From NCBI GenBank assembly GCA_051530055.1, contig CM121341.1:10354001-10418000 (forward strand): a stretch of 64,000 bases of DNA, written 5' to 3'. Shown here piece by piece: positions 10,853 through 21,442 of the stretch (within the stretch, counting starts at the first letter, position 1; every line of letters begins with the position of its first letter). The notes beneath the pieces are model-generated. The model was not told the DNA's origin, did not search any database, and saw only the letters and a list, made by a program, of their open reading frames with translations. The position numbers and the translations under genes are program-made. The stretch comes from Neoechinorhynchus agilis. Lineage: Eukaryota > Acanthocephala.

Positions 10853-12591
10853 TATTTATGTAAAAAGTGCAATATCCACACACTAGCCAGCATCTATCTT
10901 TGCAAAACGTTGTATGGATGACGGATGTTGAAGGCAAGGGAGGTGGGACTGTTTTTTGAGGGGGTGTTGATGTGGGATCGGAGGCTTTGTAAAGGAGATG
11001 ACAGATTAGGAGTCTTTCCTTGTTCTCCGGTTATTAAGGAAAGATTGGGCTTGAGGGAAGAAAGATTTTTGGTAGAGGGTGGTACGAGCGAGGGGGGATG
11101 AAAAAAGTTGCGGTTACGGGTGTTTACTAGGGACGAGTATTTAGAGATGAGGGAAGAAAATTGTGGAGGGGGTTGAAGAAGACGGAGGGCGTTTTTGGAG
11201 CAAATGGAGTGGAGGTGGGCGTCGAGGGGAGGGAGTGAAGTCCCGCATATTCTAGCTGCTCTCTTGTGCAAGGTCTCGAGGGAATGGAGAGCATTGACGG
11301 AGAGGGAAGTTTGGAAAGCGTATGTAAGGATAGGAAGGATGGCAGAAAGATAAAAGTGAGCAAGGTGTTTAGGGATAAGCCGAGACGTCGGAGGAGTTTG
11401 AGCAGGTAAAGACGAAGATTTGCCTTAGAGAGTGTAAATGAAATGTGGGCATCCCATTTAATGTTTTCTTGGAAAGTCAGGCCCAGTATTCGGAAGGAAG
11501 AGGAGCGTTAGATGGGGAGAGGGAGAGACACGGGAATAAGATTGCGTTTGGAAATGTAGGGGACAAGCTCAAAAGATTTTGATAAATTTAGGGAGAGGTT
11601 TAGGGTGGAGAGCGAGGAAATGAGATGGTTGAGCTCGTCCATGGTTATGGAGAGGGAGAGAGGGGGATGTGATGGTAATGACTGTGAGGTCATCTGTATA
11701 GAGAAAATATTTGGTAGGGGGAGTGAGGGGATGGAGGTCATTTAGAAAAATGTCAAAGAGGAGAGGGGAAAGTACGGCGCCTTGGGGGACCCCTTTTAGA
11801 CCAGTGACATTTTTTATTTCACGCCACTAGTTTCGATTGGGAACTGACGAGAGACGAGATGAGAAAAATAATTTGCGGAATATACAGATTCGTTTGGTCA
11901 GTGTGGAGTGGAGGGAGGGGTAAGCAGGATTACCTGACCGGAAAGCTTTGGTGACCTGCATTTGAACGGTTTTTAGAAAAGGCGAGAACCATGGAGGGTC
12001 GCGGTTCGAGATTCGTATTGTTTTGCGAGGAAAGGAGGCCTTTATCGCAGATTCTATTAGATTTAACAAAGAGCCCATTGCAATCGAGGGTCAGTGCCAA
12101 AGGTGGTAGAGCGGTTTTGCGTGATAAGAGAATTGACACATGCCGCAAAGACGTGGGTATGATTATCATGTTTATCCCAGACAACGTAGAGGTTGGAAAA
12201 GTAACGGTTTTGAGGTGATGAGTGGGAGAGAATTATGGAACAGGCCAAAGAAAGCACATGATTTGAGGAGAAGGGAGTGATCTACCGACTCAAACGCCCT
12301 GGAAATATCCAGTTGCACGAGACGGACAGTTGATGCTGGATTGGAATCTAAGCTGCGCACAAGCGTATCGTAAATGCAGAGGAGTTCGTCAGAACAAGGG
12401 TAATTGGGTAGGAAAGCGAATTGGGAAGGGGAGATGTTTTTGAGGAAGAAGGGAAGTAGGCGGGTTTTAAAACATTTTTCTAAGATTTTAAAGAAAGGTG
12501 AAAGGATAGAGATAGAGCGAAAGGATGTGGGGGAAATCGGCTTATCGTTTTTGGGTAGGGGGACGACACGGGCTTCCTTAGGAAACGATGG
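10806..12591 (-). mobile_element. LINE A copy 2, internally rearranged
   Basis: Minus-strand copy of the element at 5563-8553. In 5'-3' order it carries polymerase sequence matching roughly 7980-8315 of copy 1 (12585-12250), then a segment matching about 7206-7656 which lies upstream of the polymerase in copy 1, then polymerase sequence from about 8408 onward, then a C-terminal part (10894-11271, start MHKRAARICG) that copy 1 has lost. Fused order and stops make it non-coding. It ends in an AT-rich tail and is flanked by the 26-base direct repeats. Confidence 0.8.
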
Positions 12592-12617
12592 CCGCAGTTT
12601 TCCTCACGCTGGCAGCA
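12592..12617. repeat. 26-base direct repeat, right target-site duplication of LINE A copy 2
   Basis: Perfect partner of 10780-10805. On its right it continues into the minus-strand open frame of the host element, which places the insertion inside that older sequence. Confidence 0.8.
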
Positions 12618-13640
12618 TTCCCTCGTTATTTTTTACTTGTTTTGGGAGGCAACCCACGTTTAGTGTGCAAGGAATGTGTGATTTTCCTCTATGTTCTTTC
12701 GGACGCCGATGGAATTGCACGTGGTCAAAGTTAAAGAGTCGCTTACTCTTTAAGTTTTTCGGATGTGAAAGTTGTTTTAGGTTGTTCGTTAAAAGCGAAG
12801 GTTTATATTGGGAAGATGAGGTCTGGGTTGCGACGATTGTGGGATGTTTTGTTCCGATAATTGGGATCGATGATTTATTACGATACTTTTCGTGTAAGTA
12901 GATACGAAAAGAAAGTTGTGAAGTAAGGAGCTTGAATATCTTGTTAAGAAAACGCGAAGTTATGACTGCTGAATTAAAAGTTACTTTGAAAGGATGTGAG
13001 GACGGGTTAGATGGATTTTTGAAGGGAATGATCACAACAATTGTTAGGGAGAGTAATTGCAAAATGCAAGTCGGGGAAAAGGATTTTGGTGATACGGAGA
13101 ATTTGGTGGCGGTGGTGTGCATCAGCGGCGAAAGGGTCTGTAATAGGGGCGTCCGGCATACCAGAAATAAATATGATGTGATTTATATCCTTGAGGGACG
13201 AGTGCATTACACGATGGGTCGAATTTAGATCGGCGAGGGATGATGGGCCGGCGGGAAAGGCGTGAAAAAACCGAGATGAATCGTAGGGTTGACTATTAGT
13301 TTTAGGATTGAAATCGACTTTGTTGGTGGGCCTTGTTTTTGATGTATAGATTTATTTTAAAAACGGTTGGATGGCGTTGGCATGATGTCGGCATCGGTTC
13401 CAGAGAGCTTGGAGATATTTTGGGACTCGACCGTGTCGATTGTGACAATAGAATGGATATATCGTTAGTGGAATGCTTTTGAGCAATTGCAGTGTTTTCT
13501 GAGCGGTGTATTTCGCGAAAACCAAGCCCACCGCTGATGCATCATCAAATTTACTAGTTGTAATATTTATTCGAGATAATAATTTGGGTTGATTGAAGTG
13601 GCTCTGTACAAAAAGACTAAATTAAAGCCCGACCGGATGG
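12604..13640 (-). mobile_element. Unclassified ORF, probably ORF1 of a LINE, interrupted by LINE A copy 2
   Basis: Successive minus-strand frames (about 13620-13440, 13207-13007, 13122-12604) give a basic protein-like sequence with one part resembling a LINE ORF1 RNA-binding fold (HFNQPKLLSRINI, then ASAVGLVFAKYTAQKTLQLL) and a long basic Ser/Lys-rich tail. I do not recognise the family. The last frame ends beside the 26-base repeat, and the same sequence resumes at 10780 and below, so an older element or gene was split by the LINE A insertion. Confidence 0.45.
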
Positions 13641-13644
13641 TTGG

Positions 13645-14125
13645 CCGGAAGTAAAGTAAGATTTAGTAAAGGAGAAGGGATGTAAATATTAATCCGTTTG
13701 TTGAAATTCGATTGGAAATCGATGTATTGAATTATTTTATTTTCGCATTAAATGAGTTCTTAAATTCACGCGTACAATTGCATGAAAAGTTACGCAAGAG
13801 TTTTTGCCCCAGTATCAGTTTGTTGGCATCGATAAATCGATTTTTTAGATTTAACGCTTTCAAATTAGCAGAATTAAAGTTCGAAATCATCTTTTTAATG
13901 CAAGTTCGATGACGAGACAAATCCGCTTCAACAAAATGGGAGAACGCAATAAATTAAAACGTAAGCTACGAGAAATATCTTTCATTTCGTCACAAATTAT
14001 AACGGAATTCCTGGCGTCATAAAACAAAAGATTGAATGATTTGTCTTTTTTGTTTTCAACGCAAAAAAACATTCTCATAATCGATATGATACGCAACGAA
14101 TTGATCAAAACGCAAATGTCAATCG
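13645..14125. other. Intergenic sequence, nothing recognised
   Basis: About 480 bases of AT-rich DNA with only short open frames that match no family I know. Confidence 0.4.
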
Positions 14126-14985
14126 TGGGATTTTTGGGTTAGATTTCGACCCTGCTTATAAGAAGCTTGATATTTTAGGTTATACTTTCACTAGTGACCT
14201 CTCGCCCGCCTCCGATATACAAAATATGAAAAAACTTTTAAAGACAGCAAGAGTTAAGGCGAGACGTGCCGCTCGTATTGGGCTTAGCGCCAAGATATGC
14301 AAAGTAATATGGTGCTCTTGGGCTATTTCAGGCCTATTTTTTTATTCCAGAGGAAGGCCTCCGGAACAACGCCTAAAATTCCGCTGTGTATTCTTGAAAA
14401 TCCAGTCGAGGCTACCCTTTGAGTGGATTTCCTCAGCAGACTGGGCCAACAAATCCATGCAGTGGATCGGAATATGACTTCCAAAAACGGATAGTAAATA
14501 GTATAGGATGTTGCTTCAGTTATTCATCGACAGCGTTCGATCCATGGTTTGCCTTCGCCGAATATTTTTTTTAATCGGGGGATTTTTGGGTTAGATTTCA
14601 ACCCTGCTTATAAGAAGCTTGATATTTTAGGTTATACTTTCACTAATAACTTCTCGCCCGTCTCCGATATACACAAGATGAAAAAACTTTTAAAGACAGC
14701 AAGAGTTAAGGCGAGACGTGCCGCTCGTATTGGGCTTAGCGCCAAGATATGCAAAGTAATATGGTGCTCTTGGGCTATTTCAGGCCTAGTTTTTTATTCC
14801 AGAGGAAGGCCTCCAGAACAACGCCTAAAATTCCGCTGTGTATTCTTGAAAATCCTGTCGAGGCTACCCTTTGAGTGGATTTCCTCAGCAGACTGGGCCA
14901 ACAAATCCATGCAGTGGATCGGATTATGAATTGCGTTCGATCCATGGTTTACCTTTGCCGAATAAATTTTTTCAATCGTGGGCGT
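14126..14985 (+). mobile_element. Tandem pair of LINE polymerase C-terminal (thumb) fragments
   Basis: Two adjacent units with a period of about 452 bases (starts near 14126 and 14578). Each encodes the same roughly 115 residues: GLDFNPAYKKLDILGYTF, then MKKLLKTARVKARRAARIG, then FYSRGRPPEQRLKFRCVF, and ends with IDRVRSMV-type coding turned non-coding. The fragment at 15958-16490 is related and begins with post-catalytic polymerase sequence, which identifies these as the region just C-terminal to a LINE reverse-transcriptase palm. No catalytic core is present. Confidence 0.65.
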
Positions 14986-15199
14986 CACCATCGCAGTTTG
15001 AATTTAGATTTTGAGCATTTTAATCAATTTTTTGATGACGTAAGTATCGCTTAACTCCATATAAATAAATAAATCTCGAGAAGTGATATACCAACGATAA
15101 ATATAATTTACAAAGAAATAACCGAATATTTGTGACTGCTTGAGATGCATGAAACTCACGAAACGAAATAATAATTTCTATTATTCTCAAACCGAAAAT

Positions 15200-15619
15200 A
15201 TGGCTCAAAACGGACACAGTCAATCTTTTGGTATTGACCGATTCCCGGATATGGACGAGGCTTATTTAGAAATGACATATCAGGAAAATCCGATGCCGAA
15301 CGAGGAAAGGATTAATAGAATCGCGCAGTTTCTTGGAAAACATCCCGGATCGGTTCAAATTTGGTATTATTTGAAAAGGCGTCGAATGGTAAATCCGAGT
15401 ACGTCACTTAGACAACTTTTGAATTACGTCATCAGTGTAAGAATTGCTCTACGATTGGAAGTTCATCGGCAATTCGTGCCTCAATACTTTGTGGATTCGT
15501 ATTTGCCTCGAAGGCCCTCCGTGAAAGGATTAATAGAGCCCGGTGAGCTGTTTCGGCAATACGAGAGGACAATACAAATAGAAAGCGATTCCGAGAGCGA
15601 TAGTTCAGATAATGAGTAG
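15200..15619 (+). CDS. Divergent homeodomain-like protein, copy 2
   Basis: 139 residues from the ATG at 15200; an in-frame ATG at 15149 would add 17 residues of low-complexity sequence. Residues about 20-60 form a homeodomain-like three-helix segment: DEAYLEMTYQENPMPNEER, then RIAQFLG, then a recognition helix VQIWYYLKRRRM. The buried Trp and basic end of helix 3 are kept, but the position of the near-invariant DNA-contacting Asn appears to be Leu. A second part (RIALRLEVHRQFVPQYF) is unfamiliar, and the tail is a Ser/Asp/Glu run. No introns. It is probably a fast-evolving nuclear protein; DNA binding is uncertain. A duplicate tail lies at 1-85. Confidence 0.6.
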   Translation: MAQNGHSQSFGIDRFPDMDEAYLEMTYQENPMPNEERINRIAQFLGKHPGSVQIWYYLKRRRMVNPSTSLRQLLNYVISVRIALRLEVHRQFVPQYFVDSYLPRRPSVKGLIEPGELFRQYERTIQIESDSESDSSDNE

Positions 15620-15957
15620 AGGATCGATGCTTATGAGATTAAGATTGCACTTCATTAAAAAATATTTATTCTTTTCTATTTTTGATCACGATCCTTGCAA
15701 ATCAATAATAGTATCAAATAAGACGTTGAAAGGTAGAAAATCGGATTCTCGGTGGTTCAGTACTTCTTCATTTGCATGTCTTTCTTTTCGTAAAAGAGGT
15801 GGATTTATCCTTCAAATGGGAAACAATCGGAGTTATTCCACGCCTGAGAAACTCAAACGGAAATAATAACATTAGTGGAAATTGAAAGGTCTTAAACGTG
15901 GAGGAAATTTATCAATAATCCAATGGTTGCGAAATGTTTTGAAGTTAATTTGAATGC
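15535..15957. repeat. Segmental duplication, copy 2 (partner 1-425)
   Basis: Covers the end of the homeodomain-like gene and its 3' flank. See copy 1: the identity ends at the same base of a shared AT-rich stretch. The junction at 15957/15958 leads straight into LINE-derived sequence. Confidence 0.9.
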
Positions 15958-16520
15958 CGCACAGAGCTGACAAACTCAAATGTCTGATTAAGCAGTGCAT
16001 CGACTACCTCAATGTAATCTTACCTCGTATGAATTTGTCCCTCAATCTCTCCAAATCGTTGTGAATCTTCAAGGTTCGTTCATGTAGACTTCGAAATGAT
16101 CTTAAATCTTTCTTTAACAATCTCATGAACCCCTTGAATCAGAAGCAAGCGGATAACGCACACACACCACTTAAATTACGCATTCTAGGGCAGGCGCTAA
16201 CCGTTAATCCATCCCCTAGAACAGATATAAACAAGATGAGAAGGCTGCTAAAAGTAGGCAACAAAATGGCTAATCGAGCGCTGAAACTATGCATGAACTC
16301 GTCGCAAGCGAAAGATATTTGGAAAACCTATGGTGTCCCCGGCTTGGTTTTCTTTTCGAGAGGTCGCCCCCCGAACATCAGGCTTTCTTTATCGACGCCT
16401 TCATCCAACACCTAGATTCATTGCCGTTTTCCTGGGCCGGAGAGTTGAAGAATTTCTGTGCACCCAGAATTAAGCGATGGACAACGTGACTTGACCTTTT
16501 TCTAAGAACTCCCTCCGCCT
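15958..16520 (+). mobile_element. LINE reverse-transcriptase C-terminal fragment
   Basis: Broken frames read KLKCLIKQCIDYLNV, then MNLSLNLSKS (the stretch that normally follows the catalytic YADD box in LINE polymerases), then LKLRILGQALT, MRRLLKVGNKM and GLVFFSRGRPPNIRL. The last three parallel the tandem units at 14126-14985 at lower identity, so this is an older relative. It ends near an AATAAA at about 16528 that could be its 3' end. Confidence 0.65.
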
Positions 16521-16639
16521 TACATGATCAATAAATCTTGTTGTTGTGGTTTTCGATAGCAAATAATGAAATAGTTAGACTGCTGATTAGTCCGCTTGGC
16601 GAATATAAGGATATAAAAACTTGCGACGAGGGTGTGATA

Positions 16640-18190
16640 AGTATTCAGGACACGTTGGAGCGGCAATGACAATTATGAGGGGCCATAGCCCGGCTGCCAA
16701 TTAAGATGAACAAGGAGACCGGCCAAGGATTCCGGCGTTTAGGATGTTCTGTGAGGACGGGCAAGCATGGAACTTCTACGAAGCACAGATGGAGGAAGCC
16801 TACGCGGTCACGGATACGGCAACCAAGAGAGCATGTCAACTCTCCTGGATGAGCCTAAAGACTTACGAGGCTTTTAATAAGAGCAGTGGTGCGAAAGCCT
16901 CACCTATGATGAGTTAATTGCAATAATGAAACGACTGTTCGTGTCAGAGACACCGGGGTTGGTCTGCCTTTATAAATTTTATAGTTATCGTTAGAAGGTT
17001 TGATAAGAATTCTGGGAAAGTTCGAATCAACGACGAATGCATTGGAAGTACTACGTCCTGTGGATCGCTCATCAGTCTCGTTCGAATCTCACGTGGTGAA
17101 ACCGGTCACATCTAGTTCAAGGGACAAACCACGGTTCAGCAATAGGAGGGTTAACGTGTGGCAAAAAATACCAAGATGCACGAGTTGTGGAAAGTGGAGA
17201 TATCGAAACCCTGATGATCGCTCTGCAAAAGATGTGATGTGTTACAAATGTAATAACAAGGGACATTTTGTGCGTTGTTGTGGTCGACAGGTTAATAGTT
17301 TGGGCTTAATTGATGATGAGAACATGAAATGAAGAATGGAAAGAGGTCAGCAGCAGCATCAGAGTATTGTGCGGCATGCAAATGGCACAAATCTTAGTGA
17401 AACTCAATCAGGTACCGATCGAAATGGAATTTGATGCGGGTGCCGCTGTCAGTGTGATATCCAAGAAGATTTGGTGTAAAATAGGAGCACCCAAACTGAT
17501 TAGTGCTAGAAAGATACGAGCATTTGGTGGATGCCAGATTGATACTCTTGGAAAATGTTCGGTAAATGCAGATTATAAGAGTCAAAGCAAACGATTGGAC
17601 GTCGTGGTAGACGCACCAGAAAGGCCGTTGTTCGGTCTGGATTGGATATCGAATCTGGGGGTAACGATCCGATATTAAGGATTTCGCGGCGTCGTTGGTT
17701 GTGCTTGTCGATACGAAACCGATAAGATGGAACGTTCGCAGGATTCCTTTTGCATTGCACTAATGGGCTGTAGGTGAGATTAACCGATTGGTGTGCGACG
17801 GTGTTCTTGCTTCGGTCGATATCTTAAAGGAGGAAATTACGTGGGCATCAACAGATTTCTAAATGTGGATTCGTTGCATATCCCAACTTTTGAACAAATG
17901 ATGAACCGAGTGGCTGGTGGAGAGAAATATAGTATCATCGACCTGAAGGATGCGTATTTTCAAATCCCGGTGGATAAAGACACTAGCCGATTGTTAGCGA
18001 TTTCAACCACGTAGGGGTATTATCGTTATCAGCGTCTGCCGTTTGGTATCTAAGCCACTCCGGGAATTTTTCAAAGATTTATTAATAAGATTCTGCATGG
18101 TCTCGAAGGAGATAATGCATATCTTGATGATATCATTGTTACAGAATCATCAGATAATGTTCATGTACAAAGATAAATCGAAGTCTTTGA
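16640..18190 (+). mobile_element. Ty3/gypsy-like LTR retrotransposon internal fragment (gag, protease, part of polymerase)
   Basis: Decayed internal region in order. Frame 17000-17332 ends with zinc knuckles, the second being CYKCNNKGHFVRCC. Frame 17367-17678 is an aspartic protease-like domain with FDAGAAVSVIS, where the usual active-site D-T/S-G reads D-A-G, and a flap-like I-x-x-F-G-G. From 17790 polymerase motifs follow (SIIDLKDAYFQIP, then RLPFG after a stop, then YLDDI). Stops and frame changes interrupt every part and no LTRs were seen, so the copy is dead. Confidence 0.75.
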
Positions 18191-18579
18191 GAATTGTCGC
18201 CGGGGTGATTTTGATTCGAGTTTGGCGATGTTGTTCCCCCGGATTGTTGTTGGTATTGCTCATTTATTTAAAATATTTAGTAAGCTTCTTGCTTACCTCC
18301 TCAGTTAGATCTACAAATTAAGCTAAAGTCAAAATTGGGATATTAAATTTCTCCGACCGCCGAAAGTGCTAAAATAATACACATCAATAAAAAAAGAAAA
18401 AATTGCACTTTACGATGGTCAAATGTTTTGCCCTTCCTCCTTGTTCGCCGACACGAACCTCCTGCCACATACCTCCCCTCCAGTGTCGCCGCACTAATTG
18501 CATTGAGTCCTGAAAACGCGTTAGTTGGGAAGAGGTACTAAGGGTAGCGCCGGGGCAGTGATTTCGGGTACTGGGACAT
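18191..18579. other. Unassigned sequence between two element fragments
   Basis: No open frame resembling a known family after the Ty3/gypsy polymerase decays. It is probably more decayed element DNA. Confidence 0.35.
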
Positions 18580-19262
18580 GGTCAAAAGCTCCATGTTGAA
18601 GATTCTTTATCGCGTCTCGGCACCGTGAAGCTTCCTGCTGAGGAAGGAGGGGCTTCCAGGTGCCGTCTTTGGTCCGTTGTTTGTGGGCTGCGCCGACTGT
18701 CAGACATCAATGGCGATGGCGAGCGTTGGTTCCTTGTTAGGTTGAGCAAGGAGAGCCCCGTGTCACGATGTAGTGCTGGGCCTGATGTCGAGCAACCGAG
18801 TTGAACCTTATTTTTGATCAGGAATAGAGCATCGTGTGACGAAAGTTCCCGGACTCTATCGCACAGTGTTCGGGAGTAGATTGTCGATTTCATTTTCCAC
18901 ATTAGAATCAAAAACGCAGCTCCCTAAAAGACTCAGCCGGTCTAGAGTGATCAATTTTAAACCGGGTGCCAGATTTCTAAATCCTTTGACGATTTCGCTC
19001 TGCGCTGACTCGTTTTCGATGTTCATTACAAACAGTTCTCATTTCCCTGCATTGAGCTCAATGCCCATTCTCGAGATTTCCCTATTCAGCGTCTCCAGAT
19101 CGCGCAGTACAACGGAGGGATCACCTCCGAGAGTAGCGTCATCCAAGTACCAAGCGTTAAAGCTAGAATGGAGAGAATGCGGTATTGGATTTACTGCAAG
19201 GGAGAAAGCAATTGGACCGAGAGGGTCTCCCTGCTATTGCTAAATCCACCGGATCTCGGGCT
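18580..19262 (-). mobile_element. Non-LTR retrotransposon fragment, same family as 29755-32790
   Basis: The antisense of this stretch parallels the antisense of 31192-31614 closely (SSHFPALSSMP and ASSKYQALKL occur in both), so the minus strand here carries the polymerase palm and downstream region of the same non-LTR family: the WYLDDATL-type active site and the C-E-L segment. Frames are broken by stops; only part of the polymerase remains. Confidence 0.7.
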
Positions 19263-19485
19263 TTATAAATGATCTCGGTGGAGAGGTTCACCTCGCCATC
19301 TGAATGGCACCGCGAATGGTGTTCCGCCCAAGGTTTGGCTGCTGGCGTACTGGGGTTGAGCGCATTACGTACATGCTCCGTGTAACTCGTTTGTACAGCG
19401 GTCGCTTTGCCTTCCCAATGTATGTGATATAACTCCTTCTTTGCAACGTCCGCAGGTCATCTTATGCACAACGTTGCGTTCTAGG
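19263..19485 (-). mobile_element. Possible Penelope endonuclease remnant
   Basis: One minus-strand frame gives a Cys-x-x-Cys then a Tyr/His segment, an E-H at the spacing expected for R-x-x-x-H, and a later HHSRCH. This resembles the GIY-YIG part of Penelope-like elements but is weak. It ends where the duplicated forkhead segment starts. Confidence 0.3.
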
Positions 19486-21157
19486 TAAAAGTTGATTTAT
19501 TAGGAGTTAAACCATGTTTTGCGGTCCAAGAAATTTAATTGTGAGTTGATAATTACAATTACAAAAGTCTTTGCAAAAAAATTACAAAAGTTCCAATTAC
19601 AGTAGCAGGTTAAAAGGCAATCTTTTTTGAAGCGACTACCCATTAGAAGCAGATAAAGAAAATTCCTAGTCATAAATTTGACCGAAAATGCAACACAAAC
19701 ACCAAAATACAAAAACATAAAATCAATAAAAGAATGGTTGTGAGGAATCAACTACAATTTTAATTTGTGTTCCATCCTGATGATTATTTATTAAGTGGCG
19801 AAAGTGCATTTGTGATAATTTCGTGTTAAACCAGAAAGTTGAGAATGAAGCGCGGAAATCAACAATTTAGTTGTACGCGACTTTGGTTTTATTGTTTCCT
19901 GCAAAAAAGCTATTTTGCCGATAATCCAAACGGCCACCGTCAACAATGTACATTAATTAACAAAAACAAAAACACTGAACGTTTGTAAGTTTTTAAAAGA
20001 CGCAAAAGTTTTGCTAGTCAACAAACCGAAAAATGGTGAAATGAGTTTGTACTTTGCAATTAGCGGATAAAGTGAAACGATTTTTCTTACTTATGCAAGT
20101 GATCAATAGGATTCGATCATTGAATAATCACCCCGAAGACCGAAGGTAATCAAATGAACTTTGGGCGCCCGCCTTATGCGCCAATAATCGCCGCGGCCAT
20201 TAACGAAAGTAGTAGTGGCCGACTAAGCGTTAAGGATATTTACCGCCACATTATTGAAAACGTTCCTTATTTTGCTATTAGACAGGATGGAAGCGAATAC
20301 AAGGCTTGGAGGGTTTGTTGTGTGTATTTTATAAAAAATATTGATTTGCCCGAATTTAGAGCATGGTAAGAAGAACCCTTTGTTACAATCGAGCATTTCG
20401 CAAGATTGCAACAATCGGAAGCCCCAGAAAATCTTATTGGTCGGTCGTTCCTGGTCATCCGCTCAGCAATCCCGCAACAGTCCAGCGTATAATAACGTCG
20501 TCGATATCGGCGGAACAGTAAAGTTCCAATGGATCAAACTAATCAACTTGACTAACAAACTTACAAAGGAATGACTTTATGCCACTAATTGGCAACATTT
20601 AAATAAATAGCGTAGTATATGGCAACCAGAAGTTTAATCTTCATTTAACAATGAACTGCAAATATTCGAACTTTTGTCATCAAAGAAATCTAACTATCTT
20701 TCTCCATCATAAATACAAAATTTATCAAAAACTGTTTAGCGAAAACGTTCCCTGCGTAACAATTATAAAAGCCTTCTTAATAAAAATTGAATATAGGAAG
20801 CAGTAAAAAGTGGACATTAAGCATTAATACAAATGCTTCTAATTTTTGTTAGTCAGAATCTTTCATTTTCGGCGTTTCGCCCATTCAGAGCCCAGTGGTC
20901 AATCGTTTTTGGAATATTAGCGATTTTATGTTGCCTCTTTGTCGATGGAGTGCGGGAAATGTTCCCACACGTTAAAAAAAACTCGGGCCCTATTCGTTAT
21001 TTTTTACATTTCAGTTTGTTTAGATAAAAATAACTCAAATGATTACGTGAACAAACAAGTATGCTAACGCGAAATAAATTTAACAAATCATCACCAATAC
21101 GTCGATTCAAGCAAATTTTTTAAGTTGATAAAGAGAATTATATTTGCTCTGTAAAAA
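19486..21157. repeat. Segmental duplication with forkhead gene, copy A (empty sites)
   Basis: Direct repeat of 25049-29292 at about 95% or higher identity by eye. Copy A is continuous where copy B carries a 2.3-kb Penelope insertion (target near 20679) and a SINE (target near 21075), so it preserves both pre-insertion sites. It contains the intact forkhead gene at 20154-20521. Confidence 0.9.
20154..20521 (+). CDS. Minimal forkhead-domain protein
   Basis: Two exons, 20154-20312 and 20360-20521, separated by a 47-nt phase-0 GT-AG intron, giving 106 residues that are almost only a forkhead (winged-helix) domain. Exon 1 has RPPYAPIIAAAINESSSGRL, then VKDIYRHIIENVPYFAI and K-A-W-R. Exon 2 resumes without a gap (SMVRRTLCYNRAFRKI), aligning residue for residue with the family's W-R-N-S-I-R-H-N-L-S-x-N-x-x-F, then PRKSYWSVVPGHP. 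The usual R-H-N of recognition helix 3 is R-R-T, so target preference has probably changed. Forkhead proteins are normally several hundred residues long; this one lacks activation regions unless upstream exons exist. Confidence 0.8.
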
Positions 21158-21442
21158 AACTTTCTTAAAATAGCTTGAATACTTTAATTATATTTCTTTT
21201 GGGATATTTTTAACACAAATTTAAAAATATTTCGCCAAAGCAAATGAGCATAAAACGACAAAATACAAAGAATGTAGCTTTCGCAATCATTAATATCTTA
21301 ATTAACGAAATACTCCCCGCTCCCGTTTATACAAAAATTTGGCCAAATCTGAGTTTACATTCATTTCCTAAGTGGCACGAATAAGAACGTTACAATTGGT
21401 AAAGTGGGAGAATCGCATCCACAAATGTGTTTCTTTCTTTAG
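20522..21442. other. Non-coding part of duplication copy A and HP1-like gene 5' flank
   Basis: Mostly duplicated AT-rich DNA (to 21157). A short open frame at 20833-21027 is present in both copies (28707-28901) but matches nothing known and its conservation reflects recent duplication. Just before 21443 is a pyrimidine-rich TTTCTTTCTTTAG that looks like a 3' splice site, suggesting an untranslated upstream exon for the chromodomain gene. Confidence 0.4.

Noticed and set aside
19770-19815. Hammerhead core CTGATGA...CGAAAG near 19779 (and copy at 25319)
   Set aside because: The sequence between the two boxes cannot form a stem II.
20833-21027. Conserved small gene in both duplication copies (with 28707-28901)
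   Set aside because: Conservation is explained by recent duplication; the frame has no recognisable domain or start context.
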